Below, piece after piece: positions 39,006 through 51,400 of a stretch of DNA of 64,000 nucleotides (its first letter is position 1; each line of letters begins with the position of its first letter). This DNA comes from an uncultured Prevotella sp. Its GTDB lineage: Bacteria > Bacteroidota > Bacteroidia > Bacteroidales > Bacteroidaceae. Location: contig CAMVJQ010000002.1 of NCBI GenBank assembly GCA_947167845.1, forward strand, positions 1 to 64,000, given 5' to 3'. Below the pieces are notes generated by a model. It was given only the letters and a program-made list of their open reading frames with translations, was not told the DNA's origin and made no database searches. Position numbers and translations under genes: made by a program.

Positions 39006-39224
39006 AATCTTTACCTTAAAAAATGTATTAACTACTAACCTAATGAATAACTTTGTAATCTCACGATCACGGATGCAAAGGTACTAAGAAAATGAAGAAT
39101 GAAGAATGAAGAATGAAGAATTTGCTGCCGCCATTCCTTCTTTTTGACTTATATCAAAAAAAGATTGGCTACGCCCGAAAGCGTAGCCAATCCTCTTATT
39201 TGTCGAAATTTCACTCTTCACTTC

Positions 39225-40838
39225 TTACAGTTTCGGACCTGCAGCGACGAGAGCCTTACCAGCCTCGTTGCCCTCGTACTTCTTGAAGTTCTTGATGAAG
39301 CGGCCAGCGAGATCCTTGGCCTTCTCCTCCCACTCGTCACGGTTCTGATAGGTGTCGCGAGGATCAAGGATGCCCCATGCCACACCATTGAGCTGTGTGG
39401 GAACCTCGAAGTCGAAGTAAGGAATCTTCTTGGTGGGAGCGTTCAGGATGTCGCCACCGAGGATAGCGTCGATGATGCCACGTGTATCCTTGATAGAGAT
39501 ACGCTTGCCAGTGCCGTTCCAACCGGTGTTCACCAGATAGGCCTTGGCACCGCTCTTCTCCATCTTCTTAACCAGTTCCTCAGCATACTTTGTGGGGTGC
39601 AACTCGAGGAATGCCTGGCCGAAGCAAGCAGAGAATGTAGGAGTAGGCTCGGTGATACCACGCTCTGTGCCTGCCAACTTGGCTGTGAAACCAGAGAGGA
39701 AGTAGTACTTGGTCTGCTCCGGAGTCAGGATAGATACTGGGGGCAGCACGCCGAATGCGTCGGCTGAGAGGAAGATCACGTTCTTGGCGTCAGGACCTGC
39801 GCTCTTGCCATTTACCTTCTTGGCGATCTTCTCGATGTGGTCGATAGGATAAGACACGCGGGTGTTCTCGGTTACGCTCTTGTCTGCGAAGTCGATCTTG
39901 CCGTTAGCGTCAACAGTGACGTTCTCCAGCAGGGCGTCGCGGCGGATAGCGTTGTAGATGTCGGGCTCGCTCTCCTTGTCGAGGTTGATGACCTTGGCAT
40001 AGCAGCCGCCCTCGAGGTTGAACACACCCTCGTCGTCCCATCCGTGCTCGTCGTCACCGATCAACAGACGCTTCGGATCGGTAGAGAGCGTGGTCTTACC
40101 TGTACCAGACAGACCGAAGAAGATGGCGGTGTTCTTACCTTCCATATCGGTGTTGGCAGAGCAGTGCATTGAAGCGATACCCTGCAGCGGCAGATAGTAG
40201 TTCTGCATAGAGAACATGCCCTTCTTCATCTCACCGCCATACCAGGTGTTGATGATGCACTGCTCACGGGTAGTGGTGTTGAAGGCAACACAAGTCTCTG
40301 AGTTCAGACCCAGTTCCTTGTAGTTCTCAACCTTTGCCTTTGAAGCGTTGTAGATTACGAAGTTAGGCTTGAAATTCTCCAGTTCCTCAGCGGTAGGCTG
40401 GATGAACATGTTCTTTACGAAGTGAGCCTGCCAAGCAACCTCCACGATGAAGCGCACGGCCAGACGGGTAGCCTCGTTGGCACCGCAGAAAGCATCCACC
40501 ACGTACAACTCCTTGTTGCAGAGTTCCTTGATGGCAATCTCCTTAACCTTGGCCCAGACCTCCTCGCTCATGGGGTGGTTGTCGTTCTTATACTCCTCAG
40601 TGGTCCACCATACCTTATCCTCGCTCTGTGCATCCTTTACGATGTACTTGTCCTTAGGCGAACGACCAGTGTAGATACCAGTCATCACGTTCACGGCATT
40701 GAGTTCGGTGTTTACGCCCTTGTCGTATCCCTCGAGACCTGCCTTTGTCTCCTCTGCGAAGAGGTACTCATACGATGGATTGTGAGCAATCACGGTAGAA
40801 CCCGTGATGCCATACTGAGTCAAATCTAACTTTGCCAT
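39225..40838 (-). CDS. pckA: Phosphoenolpyruvate carboxykinase (ATP)
   Basis: [41 protein letters not shown]. Confidence 0.97.
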   Translation of the reverse strand: MAKLDLTQYGITGSTVIAHNPSYEYLFAEETKAGLEGYDKGVNTELNAVNVMTGIYTGRSPKDKYIVKDAQSEDKVWWTTEEYKNDNHPMSEEVWAKVKEIAIKELCNKELYVVDAFCGANEATRLAVRFIVEVAWQAHFVKNMFIQPTAEELENFKPNFVIYNASKAKVENYKELGLNSETCVAFNTTTREQCIINTWYGGEMKKGMFSMQNYYLPLQGIASMHCSANTDMEGKNTAIFFGLSGTGKTTLSTDPKRLLIGDDEHGWDDEGVFNLEGGCYAKVINLDKESEPDIYNAIRRDALLENVTVDANGKIDFADKSVTENTRVSYPIDHIEKIAKKVNGKSAGPDAKNVIFLSADAFGVLPPVSILTPEQTKYYFLSGFTAKLAGTERGITEPTPTFSACFGQAFLELHPTKYAEELVKKMEKSGAKAYLVNTGWNGTGKRISIKDTRGIIDAILGGDILNAPTKKIPYFDFEVPTQLNGVAWGILDPRDTYQNRDEWEEKAKDLAGRFIKNFKKYEGNEAGKALVAAGPKL

Positions 40839-41037
40839 ATTACTAATTCCTATTTTTAAGTTAATATTATCCTTGTTATTTTCTAATCGGCTGCAAAGTT
40901 ACGAAATAATTCACAATTAGCAATTCACATTTCACAATTATTTGCGCGCACACAATTCTTTTTAGGTTAAAGTATTTAAAAATAGATGTCGGAGTGACAC
41001 TTTTGCCACTCCGACATAACAATTGAAAGGTCTGTTT

Positions 41038-41916
41038 TCAGCCCTTCAGCCGATCGGGGACTACGGGCATCGCTCCATTCTGCGTGCAGACGAAGGCGCT
41101 GACCTGAACAGCCGTCTTGTGAGCCTCGGGCACGGGCTTACCGTTGAGGATGCTGCCCACGAACGAACCCGTGAAAGAGTCGCCGGCACCCACGGTATCG
41201 GCTACCTCTACCTTTGGGGTTTCCTGGAATGACATCTGTCCCGGCGTGAACACATACGAGCCGTTGGTGCCACATGTCAGCACCAGCATATCGAGGTCAT
41301 ACTTCCCGAGGATGAGCCAGCACTTGTTCTCAATGTCGAGACCGGGATAACCGAACATACGTCCGATGAGTACCAATTCTTCATCGTTGATCTTTAAGAT
41401 GTTGCAGCGTTTCAGCGACTCCTTGATGACCTCCTTGGTGTAGAACTGCTGACGCAGGTTGATGTCGAATATCTTGATGCAGTCTGCGGGCGTGTCATCG
41501 AGGAATTTGTGGATATTCTCTCGGCTAACCACGTTGCGCTGAGCCAGCGAGCCGAAGCAGACGGCACGGGCATTCTTGGCAATCTCCTTCATCTCATCGG
41601 TGTAGGGGATATTGTCCCAGGCCACGTTCTCTTTGATGTCGTAAGTAGGGATGCCATCACCTGTCAGTGTCACCTGTACAGTGCCGGTAGGATAGGGTAC
41701 ACTTGGCATCAGATAATTCAGACTGTGCTCTTTCAGAGCCTCAATGGTCTCTTCGGCCAGTTTGTCCTCGCCGAGTGCGCTGACGGCAATCGTATTGTCC
41801 ATGCCAAGGAACTGTCCTGCGTGATAAGCGAAATTGGCAGGGGCGCCACCCAGTTTCTTTCCTTCGGGAAGTACATCCCACAGTGCCTCTCCGAGGCCTA
41901 CGATATATCTTTTCAT
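41038..41916 (-). CDS. PfkB-family carbohydrate kinase (fructokinase)
   Basis: GEALWDVLPEGKKLGGAPANFAYHA...VADTVGAGDSFTGSF; within fructan locus. Confidence 0.9.
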   Translation of the reverse strand: MKRYIVGLGEALWDVLPEGKKLGGAPANFAYHAGQFLGMDNTIAVSALGEDKLAEETIEALKEHSLNYLMPSVPYPTGTVQVTLTGDGIPTYDIKENVAWDNIPYTDEMKEIAKNARAVCFGSLAQRNVVSRENIHKFLDDTPADCIKIFDINLRQQFYTKEVIKESLKRCNILKINDEELVLIGRMFGYPGLDIENKCWLILGKYDLDMLVLTCGTNGSYVFTPGQMSFQETPKVEVADTVGAGDSFTGSFVGSILNGKPVPEAHKTAVQVSAFVCTQNGAMPVVPDRLKG

Positions 41917-41935
41917 AAGTTTAAGTTATTTGGTT

Positions 41936-43096
41936 TTATGCATTTTTTACTTTATTGATGTAGGTGAAGAGATAGACGACACCGATGGCCATGACGACGA
42001 CGGCACCAGCCTGTCCGATGGCATCACTGGCGAAGCCCATCAGCAAGGGGAATACGGTTCCGCCGAAGAGTCCCATGATCATCAGACCGCTGACCTCATT
42101 CTGCTTCTGTGGCATTGAGGTGAGTGCCTGGGCAAAGCAGATTGAGAAGATATTGGAGTTGCCGTAGCCGACGAGGGCGATAGCCGTGTAGAGCATCCAT
42201 TTCTCTGTGCCGATGAAGAGGCCGCACATCGAGAGGGCCATCATGCAGACACTGATAATGAAGAACGTGCGGTTGGGCAGTACGCGGAGGAAGAAGGAGC
42301 CCGTCAGGCAGCCAATCGTACGGAAGATGAAGTAGAGGCTGGTGGCGAAGGCAGCATCGTTGAGGGTCATACCCAAACGCTCCATCAGGATCTTCGGGGC
42401 AGTGGTATTCGTACCCACGTCAATACCAACATGGCACATGATGCCGAAGAACGACAGCAGCACGATAGGCGTGCCCAGCAGTTTGAAGCACTCGCCAAAG
42501 GTAGAGGCTTTGCCTTCCATCTTCTCTTCTTCGATAGGTGTCACACCCAGCAGCACTGTGGCCAGGATGCCTACAACGAAGTAGATGCCGAAGAGGATTC
42601 GCCAGTCATAACCGAAGGAAGGGATGACCTGTGTGGCACCCCACATGGCCAGATAGGGAGCGAGGAACGAGGCGATGGCCTTGATGAACTGGCCGAAGGT
42701 GAGTGTTGAGGCCAGGTTGCCGCCACCCATCACCGTCGATACCAGCGGGTTGAGTGAGGTCTGCATCAGGGCATTGCCGATGCCCAGCAGCGAGAAGGCG
42801 CATAGCATAATCGGGAAGTTCTCGCCAAAGAGTGGCAGCAGCAGCGACAGTACGGTCACCACCAGTGAGAGGAGTACGGTGTTCTTACGGCCGATCTTGT
42901 TCATCAGCATACCTGTGGGCACACTGAAGATCAGGAACCAGAAGAACACAAGGGAGGGGAAGATGTTGGCCACGGAGTCGGTCAACTGAAGGTCTTCCTT
43001 CACGTAGTTGGATGCAATGCCTACCAGGTCAACGAAGCCCATGGCGAAGAAGCAGAGCATCACTGGCAGAATCGCCATTTTGTTAGTCTTACTCAT
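41936..43096 (-). CDS. MFS sugar transporter (FucP/GluP-like)
   Basis: 386 aa, about 12 TM; between fructokinase and GH32. Confidence 0.88.
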   Translation of the reverse strand: MSKTNKMAILPVMLCFFAMGFVDLVGIASNYVKEDLQLTDSVANIFPSLVFFWFLIFSVPTGMLMNKIGRKNTVLLSLVVTVLSLLLPLFGENFPIMLCAFSLLGIGNALMQTSLNPLVSTVMGGGNLASTLTFGQFIKAIASFLAPYLAMWGATQVIPSFGYDWRILFGIYFVVGILATVLLGVTPIEEEKMEGKASTFGECFKLLGTPIVLLSFFGIMCHVGIDVGTNTTAPKILMERLGMTLNDAAFATSLYFIFRTIGCLTGSFFLRVLPNRTFFIISVCMMALSMCGLFIGTEKWMLYTAIALVGYGNSNIFSICFAQALTSMPQKQNEVSGLMIMGLFGGTVFPLLMGFASDAIGQAGAVVVMAIGVVYLFTYINKVKNA

Positions 43097-43117
43097 GATT
43101 GTTATAATTCTTGATTC

Positions 43118-44818
43118 TTAATTCTTAATTCCATAGATAGTGGCCTTTCCGCCCTTAACCTTCAGGATGCTGTAAGGTTCGGAGGGGAACACCAGGTTGG
43201 TCATGGCCATCTTGCCGTCGGCAGCGAAAGCCTCGATACTGCTGTGGTCGATGAAGATGCGCAGTTGTTTGAGCGCTCCGTGGGTGGGGGCGATGGTCTC
43301 AATCGGGAAGGCCTCGCTGAAACTTGTCATGCCGCTCTTCTTGCGGTCCATTGAGAAAGTCTGCTTCTGAGCGTCATACCTCATCACCACCTGCTCGCCC
43401 TTGGTGTTGGCCAGCGTCAGTTCCATTGTGCCTTTCACGTCGACCACCAGTTCGCAGGCGTCGGTCAGTTTCTTCTGCTTGGCACCGCGGATGGCATTCA
43501 CCTCTTTCGAGGGCATCACGCCGCAGTAGGTCTCACCGCCGTCTGTAAACAGGTCGAGGTCGCGCGGCAGGGCATTGGCGGAGCGGAACTGCCTGGTGGG
43601 CACCGCACCGGCATACTGCCAGTTCGACATCCAGACGATAGCCACATGGCGGCCGTCGGGCGCATTGTCGAAGGTGACGGTGGCATAGTGGTCCTTGCCG
43701 TAGTCCATCCACTTCGTCACTTCGGGCTTCGACTCGCAGGTGAACTTATGGCCGTCGAACTGGCCTACGAAGTACTGGGTGGCACTGCCGCCGAAGGGAC
43801 CGCCGGGGTTGATGTTACACAGCAGCATCCATTTCTGCTGGCCTGTGCCGCGCACGGGCAGAGGCATCATGTCGGGACATTCCCACACCCCGTCGTGGTT
43901 GCCGTATTCACGGCCGAAAGCGCTCTCGTAAGTCCAGTCCTTCAGATTGGCTGACGAGTAGATATGCATCTCCTGACCGACGGCCAGCAGCATGATCCAT
44001 TTCTGTGTGCCCTCGTGCCAGAACAAGTGCGGGTCGCGGAAGTCGGGCTTGTCGCTCACGATGACGGGGTTTTTCTCATATTTCTTGAATGTGCGTCCAC
44101 CGTCGGTAGAGTAGGCCATCGACTGGGTCTGGCTCTCGGCGGCAGAGGTGTAGAAGGCGATGATGGCATCCTTGCCGTATCCGGCCGTGTTGTTCTTGTC
44201 CACCACGCACGAACCGCTGAAGATGGTGCCGATGGCATCAGCCTCGATGGCTGTCGGCAGGGGCTCCCAATGAATAAGGTCGCGCGATACGCTGTGGCCC
44301 CAGGTCATATTCTCCCACTGCGAGCCGTAGGGATTCCACTGGTAGCAGAGGTGCCACTCTCCGTCCTTGTAGAACATGCCGTTGGGGTCGTTCATCCAGC
44401 CCCATAGCGGGGTGTGATGGTAGGCCGGGCGGAACCGCTCGCGGTTGGTCGTGTCGAACGTGTCGCTGTACTTCATCTCCTTCCAGCAGGCGAAGTCCTT
44501 CACGTTGCCCGTCTGGCGGCGGTCGCCGTGGAAGATGATGTCGAGCGTCTGGCCGTCCTTCACCTCCAGCGGCACGAAATAGTCTACATTGTCTACTGCC
44601 AGGCGCACGTTCGGGCGACGTGTCGACTGGTTGTCCTTGCCGATGACGCGCACCTGTGCGTTTTCGGCCTTCTCCTCTACGGGCAGCAGCACATACTTCC
44701 TGCCCTGTTCCAGGCGGAGCATGGCGTGGTTGTCGCCAAGCACCTTGGGCTGCACCTGGGCACTGGCCGTTACGACTGTCAGCATGGCTGTCATCAGAGT
44801 CATCGTTAACTTTCTCAT
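43118..44818 (-). CDS. GH32 beta-fructosidase
   Basis: HTPLWGWMNDPNGMFY; FRDPHLFWH; VWECPDMMPL. Confidence 0.95.
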   Translation of the reverse strand: MRKLTMTLMTAMLTVVTASAQVQPKVLGDNHAMLRLEQGRKYVLLPVEEKAENAQVRVIGKDNQSTRRPNVRLAVDNVDYFVPLEVKDGQTLDIIFHGDRRQTGNVKDFACWKEMKYSDTFDTTNRERFRPAYHHTPLWGWMNDPNGMFYKDGEWHLCYQWNPYGSQWENMTWGHSVSRDLIHWEPLPTAIEADAIGTIFSGSCVVDKNNTAGYGKDAIIAFYTSAAESQTQSMAYSTDGGRTFKKYEKNPVIVSDKPDFRDPHLFWHEGTQKWIMLLAVGQEMHIYSSANLKDWTYESAFGREYGNHDGVWECPDMMPLPVRGTGQQKWMLLCNINPGGPFGGSATQYFVGQFDGHKFTCESKPEVTKWMDYGKDHYATVTFDNAPDGRHVAIVWMSNWQYAGAVPTRQFRSANALPRDLDLFTDGGETYCGVMPSKEVNAIRGAKQKKLTDACELVVDVKGTMELTLANTKGEQVVMRYDAQKQTFSMDRKKSGMTSFSEAFPIETIAPTHGALKQLRIFIDHSSIEAFAADGKMAMTNLVFPSEPYSILKVKGGKATIYGIKN

Positions 44819-44917
44819 TTCAGTTTCTGGTTTTTATTATTCAACAAGTTTTATGCTGCAAAGATACAAGAAAAAACGCTATATTTATTATAAAATATGT
44901 TTCAAATACTGATAAAA

Positions 44918-44954
44918 ATCGTTCATTGCAACATTTTTAGTTACAATGAACGAT
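44918..44954. promoter_or_regulatory. Inverted repeat operator candidate ATCGTTCATTG-N15-CAATGAACGAT
   Basis: 11-bp perfect arms upstream of GH32 operon; related AAATCGTTCATcG upstream of SusC at about 51627. Confidence 0.6.
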
Positions 44955-44980
44955 AAATATCAGGTGCTGCTGAAGCCCTT

Positions 44981-46531
44981 TTAGATTGACATCAGGTATT
45001 CAATGCAGTTCTTCGCCAGTTTCAGCACGTTTTCCTGACATGAGTTGTTCTTGGGGGTGGCGCTCTTGTCGGGCGTGCCGTCCTCGTTCTTCATCGAGAA
45101 CTCGCAGCCGCCGTTGCCGATGCAGACCACGGTGCCCGCACCCTTCTGGAATCCCTCAGGTGCCAGTGGGGCACCCTTGGCCTCCCACACGTTCAACTGA
45201 GATACCCATGCAGCCTGCGAATCCCACGTGCCGAGTGGATAGATGCCGTACTGCTCGGTGATCGTGTTGTAGCACTCCTCCGAGGTATTCTCAATACCGG
45301 TCAGTTGAGTGGGGATGTCGAAGAAGAGGCAGTTATGGTCTTCTGTCCAGCCCGGGCCTTTGAAGGCGATGGCGGCGAAGCACTGATCGTTGAGCTTCTC
45401 TGTCTGGATGCCGGCATAGATGGGATGCGACGAGAAGTCCTTCGAGAAGGAGCCTGTGTTAAGGCATACGCCCATCTTCCACGTGTCGGGATTCCAGCCG
45501 CCCTGGCCGGCACCGAAGGCGTTGCTCACGCCGCGCAGCAGCGATGTAGGCAGACGGTTGATAGTACCGATATAAGGCACAGCATGTTGCCAAAGGAGCA
45601 GGTTGCCGCCGTTCTTGACGTACTGTTCGATGCAGGGAGCGGCGTTGCGGGCAGCGTCGGAGAAGTTCCAGATGTCGTCATTGTTGCCGGTCTCCAGATC
45701 GCGCAGCCAGAAGAGCATGCGGTAGTCGGCGATGTCCTCCACGGTGCTGATGTTGCCGAAGTAGACGTACTCACCCTTCGGATAGTTCTCGTGGAACCAC
45801 AGCCATGCACTGGCCTCATCGTCGTCGCCACTGGCGAGGAGTTCCTCAGGTGTGGCATACTCAGAGAGGAATCCTGGCAGCTTACCACCGATCTTGGCCG
45901 ATGCCTGGATAGGCAGTGCGCGGCCCTCGTCGTTCTGTGCAATGAGGGTGGCTTCCCAGCTTTCCTTCATCACCACGCCCTTCAGGGTGTAGGAGGTACC
46001 GGTGACGGTGGTGTTGACCTCCTTCGAACCGTCGTTGTTGACCAGTTTCAGTATGTACGAGGTAGCGTCGGGGCTGGCAGTCCAGGTGACCTCCAGGTCG
46101 TGCTCGTCGTCGTTGATGTCCACCTGTGTCATCTTTAGTTCGGCAGGAGCCGTGGCACCTCGGCGGGTGTAGTTGGTCATAACGCCGTTGGAGAGGGCAT
46201 CGCCGCTGGCATACTTGAAGAGGAACTCATAGAGCTGGTTGGTCTCCAGGTTCTTCAGTGTGAACGAGTTGCCATTGGTGGGCGTGAGGGCCTGCATCTG
46301 AGTGCCGTTCTTATAGACGGCCACGTTCATCACGGCTCCCTGCGTACCCTGCGGCCAGGTGAGGGTGTAGTCGTAACCATTGTCGCCGGTGAGCGCGCCG
46401 GTAATCTGTGATGCGTCGGGCGTAGGAAGTTGCATCTGACCAGAGCCTGGCAGATCTCTGTCCTGGCAAGACGTCAGCGCTACACTGAGTGTCAAGCCTG
46501 CGAAAAGGCTTTTGAATATCTTGGTAATCAT
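44981..46531 (-). CDS. DUF4960-domain lipoprotein, SusE/F-position fructan-binding candidate (copy 1)
   Basis: LTSC lipobox; FnIII-like then DUF4960-like domain; position between GH32 and SusD. Confidence 0.8.
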   Translation of the reverse strand: MITKIFKSLFAGLTLSVALTSCQDRDLPGSGQMQLPTPDASQITGALTGDNGYDYTLTWPQGTQGAVMNVAVYKNGTQMQALTPTNGNSFTLKNLETNQLYEFLFKYASGDALSNGVMTNYTRRGATAPAELKMTQVDINDDEHDLEVTWTASPDATSYILKLVNNDGSKEVNTTVTGTSYTLKGVVMKESWEATLIAQNDEGRALPIQASAKIGGKLPGFLSEYATPEELLASGDDDEASAWLWFHENYPKGEYVYFGNISTVEDIADYRMLFWLRDLETGNNDDIWNFSDAARNAAPCIEQYVKNGGNLLLWQHAVPYIGTINRLPTSLLRGVSNAFGAGQGGWNPDTWKMGVCLNTGSFSKDFSSHPIYAGIQTEKLNDQCFAAIAFKGPGWTEDHNCLFFDIPTQLTGIENTSEECYNTITEQYGIYPLGTWDSQAAWVSQLNVWEAKGAPLAPEGFQKGAGTVVCIGNGGCEFSMKNEDGTPDKSATPKNNSCQENVLKLAKNCIEYLMSI

Positions 46532-46581
46532 AATCTCTTCAATTTTTCAATTCTACAATTTTTCAATTCTTCAATTCTCAA

Positions 46582-48342
46582 TCAGTATCCCTTGTTCTGG
46601 TGATAGAGTCCCTGCACGTAGTTCATCTGGTTGGAGGCGATGGGGAAGTACTCGTTCTTGCCGGCGGTGAAGAAGGCGTCCTTATAGTAGAGACCATAGG
46701 TCTGGCCGTCGTACTCGTCGGTCTTCTCGCTCTCAAAGTACTTGTTGAGCGTCGTGCTCAGCATGCCCCAGCGGCGCAGGTCGAAGAAGCGGTGTCCCTC
46801 CATGGCCAGTTCCAGGCGGCGCTCCCAGCGGAGGGCCTTACGGGCGTCGTCCTTGGATGCGAAGTTACCGTAGAGGCTGATGTCGCACTGATCCTTGGCA
46901 TACTTGATGAGCGATGTGGCGCTGATGTCGCGCTTGGCACGCTCGCGGATGGTGTTGATGATCTGCAGGGCCTCGCCGTTGTAGTCGCCGCTCTCGATGA
47001 GGGCCTCGGCACGCATCAGCATCACGTCGGTATAGCGCAGCACGTAGTCGTTCTGGCCGAAGGCCTGCCAGGGGTTGTCGTAGTCCTCGCCCTTCGAGCG
47101 CTGCGGTATTTCCTTCATCGAGCAGTAGTAGCCGTAGGTGTTCGGTGTGCGGCTGTTGGCCTTGCTCAGCGTGTACTGTGACTCATACTTATAAGGATAG
47201 GTAGGCATACCGACGGTGTGGAACAGGCGCGGGTCGTACTTGTACTTAGAGTCGGCACCGTTGACGACGATGGCGTTGTGGTCCTCGTCGAAGTCATCCA
47301 TGGGCAGACCGTTGCGGGTCTTGAAGGCATTCACCAGGTTCTGTGAGGGCTTGTGGAAGTCCCATCCGCACGACCAGATGCCCCACACGCCGTTGAGCAT
47401 GTTCGACCAGTTGGCGCGTCCGAACTGTGTGCCGTCGTCAGCCTTGTTGGAGTGCTGCACGGCAAAGATGCTCTCCACCGAGTTGGCATAGTCCTGCAGG
47501 AAGATGTGTCCGTAGGTGTCCAGATAGTTGTATGGTGAGTTCTTCACCACATTGGTGTACTCCAGCACCTTCTGTATCTTGGCCTGATCCACGTGGCTGT
47601 AGCCAGTCGTGGCCTCGTAGCCGTCGCCGTAGGCCCAGTTCAGGTAGCACTTGGCCAGATAGGCGGCTGCTGCCACTTTGTGGGCGCGGCCTGTCGTGCC
47701 GGGGGCTGCCTCGGCCAGGTTCTCGTAGGCATACTGGAAGTCGTCGATGATCTGCTGCATGATTTCGTCGTGCGTACTCTGCCTGGTGGCTTCGATGGTG
47801 GCGTTGCTCATGCCCTCAGTGATGAAGGGCACCTCATACCACATCTGCTGCAGTTTGTAGTAGAAATGGCCGCGCAGGAAACGGGTCTCGGCTCTCAACT
47901 GTTTGATTTGTGGTGTCTCCTCGGCATCCACCATCGACTCCATGGCGCGGTTGCAGCGGGAGATGGCGCTGTAGAGTTGGTACCACAGTTCGTCGAACTC
48001 ACCGCGGTCGGGCTGCAGGGTGGAGAAGATCTCCATGGGGTGATAGCCCGTATCGTTCTCACCCGAGCCACCCTTCAGGCAGTCGTCGGCACTCATGTCG
48101 CCGTAGGGCCAGAGGTTGAAGGGGTAGGAGTACCAGTCGTCGCCCAGTTTGGCGTATGCAGCGGTGACGAGTTTGTCAGCGCTTGAGAATGCTGTCTCCG
48201 GGTCCAGCGCACCCTGAGGCTTCACGTCGTCGATGCTACAGGAAATGAAGAATGAAGAATGAAGAATGAAGAATGCTGCGCCGAACACCTTCGTCATCAT
48301 CGTCATGCTTCTTTTCCCAGTTTTATTAAATATCTGTTTCAT
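46582..48342 (-). CDS. SusD/RagB-like nutrient-binding lipoprotein (copy 1)
   Basis: 586 aa; RFLRGHFYYKLQQMWYEVPFI; ALRWERRLELAMEGHRFFDLRRWG. Confidence 0.95.
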   Translation of the reverse strand: MKQIFNKTGKRSMTMMTKVFGAAFFILHSSFFISCSIDDVKPQGALDPETAFSSADKLVTAAYAKLGDDWYSYPFNLWPYGDMSADDCLKGGSGENDTGYHPMEIFSTLQPDRGEFDELWYQLYSAISRCNRAMESMVDAEETPQIKQLRAETRFLRGHFYYKLQQMWYEVPFITEGMSNATIEATRQSTHDEIMQQIIDDFQYAYENLAEAAPGTTGRAHKVAAAAYLAKCYLNWAYGDGYEATTGYSHVDQAKIQKVLEYTNVVKNSPYNYLDTYGHIFLQDYANSVESIFAVQHSNKADDGTQFGRANWSNMLNGVWGIWSCGWDFHKPSQNLVNAFKTRNGLPMDDFDEDHNAIVVNGADSKYKYDPRLFHTVGMPTYPYKYESQYTLSKANSRTPNTYGYYCSMKEIPQRSKGEDYDNPWQAFGQNDYVLRYTDVMLMRAEALIESGDYNGEALQIINTIRERAKRDISATSLIKYAKDQCDISLYGNFASKDDARKALRWERRLELAMEGHRFFDLRRWGMLSTTLNKYFESEKTDEYDGQTYGLYYKDAFFTAGKNEYFPIASNQMNYVQGLYHQNKGY

Positions 48343-48429
48343 AATTCTATCTGTTTTTTAATGTTATATATTGAAGAGCAGTTTATCGAAGAGCGGTCGC
48401 AAATTCTTCACCCTTCACTCTTCATTTAT

Positions 48430-51400
48430 TTAGAATCCCACCTGAATACCAAATGTGAAGGAAGCCGTGTGAGGATAATTCCAGGCCGTGCTTTCGGGGT
48501 CAGAGCAGGTCAGGGATTTCGACTTGATGGTCAGCAGGTTGTCGCCTGAGAGGTAGATGCGTGCGCTCGACAGAAGTATCTTCTTGGCAACTGCTGCGGG
48601 CAGTGTGTAGCCCAACTGCAGGGTGCGCAGTTTCACGTAGGAGCCATTCTCGACATAGTAGGTAGACTCGCGGCCCTCGTCGGCACCGTTAGAGGTGGTC
48701 AGTGCAGGGATGTCTGAAGCGGTGTTGCCTTGCGTCCAGGCGTTGATCAGGCGCTCGCCCTTGTTGCTTCCGGCATCGGTGATGCTCCAGAAGTCGGTCT
48801 GGTATTTCTGGTCGTTCCATACGTCGACACCGGCCACGCCCTGCCAGAACATGGTGAAGTCGAAGTCCTTGTAGCCCAGGTTCACGTTCAGACCGTAGGA
48901 GAAATTGGGCACGGGGTTGTAGATCCACGTACGGTCAGCCTCGTTGATGCGGCCGTCGCCGTTGAGGTCGGCATACTTCAGGCCGCCCACGCGGGCACCG
49001 GCCTGACCGGCAGCCAGCACTTCCTCGCGGCTCTGGTAGAGGCCCTCCACGACGTAGCCGATGCGTGAGCCGTATGCCTTCTTGTCCTGAGCCAGGTTGT
49101 GATAGTCGTTGTGTACGTAGGAGTTCTTCGAGTTCTCTGGCAGATAGGTCACCTTCGAGCGGTAGAAGTCCAGATTGCCGGCGATGTCGTACGACAGGCC
49201 GTAGGCTGTCTTATGGCGGTAGCCGAGATTGAGTTCCATACCCCAGTTCTTCAGCGTCGGGCCGTTGATCCAGGTCTGGCCGCCGAAGCCGATGGCTCCG
49301 AGGAAGGCGGGCTGCACGAGCATGTCCTTCGTTGTCTTGAAGAAGACGTCGTAACTGCCGTAGAGTTCGCCGCCGAAGAGCGAGAAGTCGGTACCGAAGT
49401 TCCACTGCGAGGATGACTCCCACTTCAGGTCCTCATTCTCCGACTGCAGTTTGTAGTAGCCTGAGGGCAGTGTGCCCGAACCCTGCAGGTTGAGGTCGTA
49501 GGCCGTGGAGTTTTCGCGGTCCGAACCGTAGTTGGCCACGAAGAGCCCGTAGCGGGCGGTGTTGGAGTTCATGCCCTGGTTACCGGTCACACCGTAACTG
49601 GCCCGGATCTTCCAGTCGCGCAGCCAGTCGGCGTCGATGTGCTTCGACAGGCGGTAGCCGAGAGATACGGAGGGGAACGTACCGTACTGGTGGTTCTTAC
49701 CGAAGCGGCTCGAGCCGTCGTGACGCAGTGTGAACGAGGCCAGCAATTGGTCGTTCCAGTTGTAGTCGAGTTTGCCGAAGTACGACATCAGTTTGTATGC
49801 GTCGCCGGCACCCGTGGCGGTCTGGATGCCTGTACCGGCGTTGGGCCACATGTAGTCGACGGTCTCCAGCGGGTAGTTCGTGCGGCGGGCTGAGAAGTCG
49901 ATGCCGTTGTCCTGATGGGTCTCCAGACCGAGCAGGATAGTCAGGTTGTGGTCCTTAACGATGTCGAAGTTATACTGCAGGGTGTTCGACCATGTCCACT
50001 TGGTGCTGTGGTTCTGTGACATGGTGCTGGCGTTGGTGCTGTTCTTCACCACGTCGGAGTCCCAGGTGTGCTGCATCGAGCGGATGTAGCCGTTGGTATA
50101 GTCGATACCGAAGTTGGAGCGGAAGAGCATGCCCTTGACGGGAGTGATGTCAACGTAGGCGTTGGCGAAGATGCGCCACTTCTTCAGACGGTTGTCCTTG
50201 TTGTGATACAGTTCGCGCAGGGGGTTCTGACGGTCGCTCATGCCGCCCACGGGGCCTGAGAAGGTCACGCCGTCGATTTCATAGACGGGCAGCGTTGGAG
50301 CGATCTTCAGCGCGTTCTCCAGAGGCGCGGCGTCCACATTGCTGGAATATGAGAAGGTGGCGTTCTCGCCCACGGTGATGATCTTGTTGAGTTTATAACT
50401 GCTGTTGAAGCGTGCCGAGAAGTTCTCGAAGTCGGTATGCTTCAGCACGCCCAGCGCCTTCTTGTAGCCGACGGAGAAGAGGGTCGAGCCCCTCTCGTGA
50501 GCCTTCGACAGTGCGAGGTCGTAGTTCTGCGTGATGCCGGTGCGCCCTATTTCGCTCACCCAGTCGGTGTCGCTGTAGGGCATCGTCTGCCTGGCGTTCA
50601 TGAAGCCGTCGTAGAAGCCGCCCACGGTGTAGTTGTCCATAGCGCCGGTCGCGGGGTTGTAGACGGAGATGGGCGTGCCCCCGGCCACATTGAGGGCCAG
50701 GCCGTAGTTCTGAGCGTAGTCGGCAGGGTTCTTGCCGTCGTTGAGGGCAGCCTGCACCAGAGCGGTGGCATACTGCTGGCTGTTGAGCAGTTTCATCTTC
50801 TGCGACATCCAGGCCACGGATACCGAGGCGTTGAAGTCGATGTTGACCTTGTCGCCCTTCTTGCCCTTCTTGGTGGTGATGATGATCACACCGTTGGCAG
50901 CACGGCTACCGTAGATAGAGGCCGAGGCGGCATCTTTCAGCACCTGCATCGACTCGATGTCGGAGGCGTTCAGAGAGTTGAGCGAGCCGCTGTAGGGTAT
51001 ACCGTCGACGATGTAGAGCGGAGCGGTGCTCGAGCCGCCCATTGAGCCGATACCACGAATCTGCACGTTGGCCTCGCCTGAAGGAGAGCCGTTGGTCGTG
51101 ATGGTCATACCGGGCACTTTACCCTGCAGTGAGGCCATCGGGTCGGTGTTGCTGGCCTTGAAGTCCTTGGTCTCCACCACGCCCACCGAGCCGGTCAGGT
51201 CGGCCTTGCGCTGCACCTGGTAGCCGGTCACCACCACTTCGCTCAGCGTCTGGGCGTCGTCCTGCATCTTTACCTGCATGCCATTGGCTGCTGGCAGTTC
51301 CAGTGTCTTGTAGCCGATGTAGGTGAAGACGAGCGTGGCTCCCTCCTTCACCTTGATCTTGAAGTTACCGTCGAAGTCGGTCACGGCGCCGTTCGAGGTG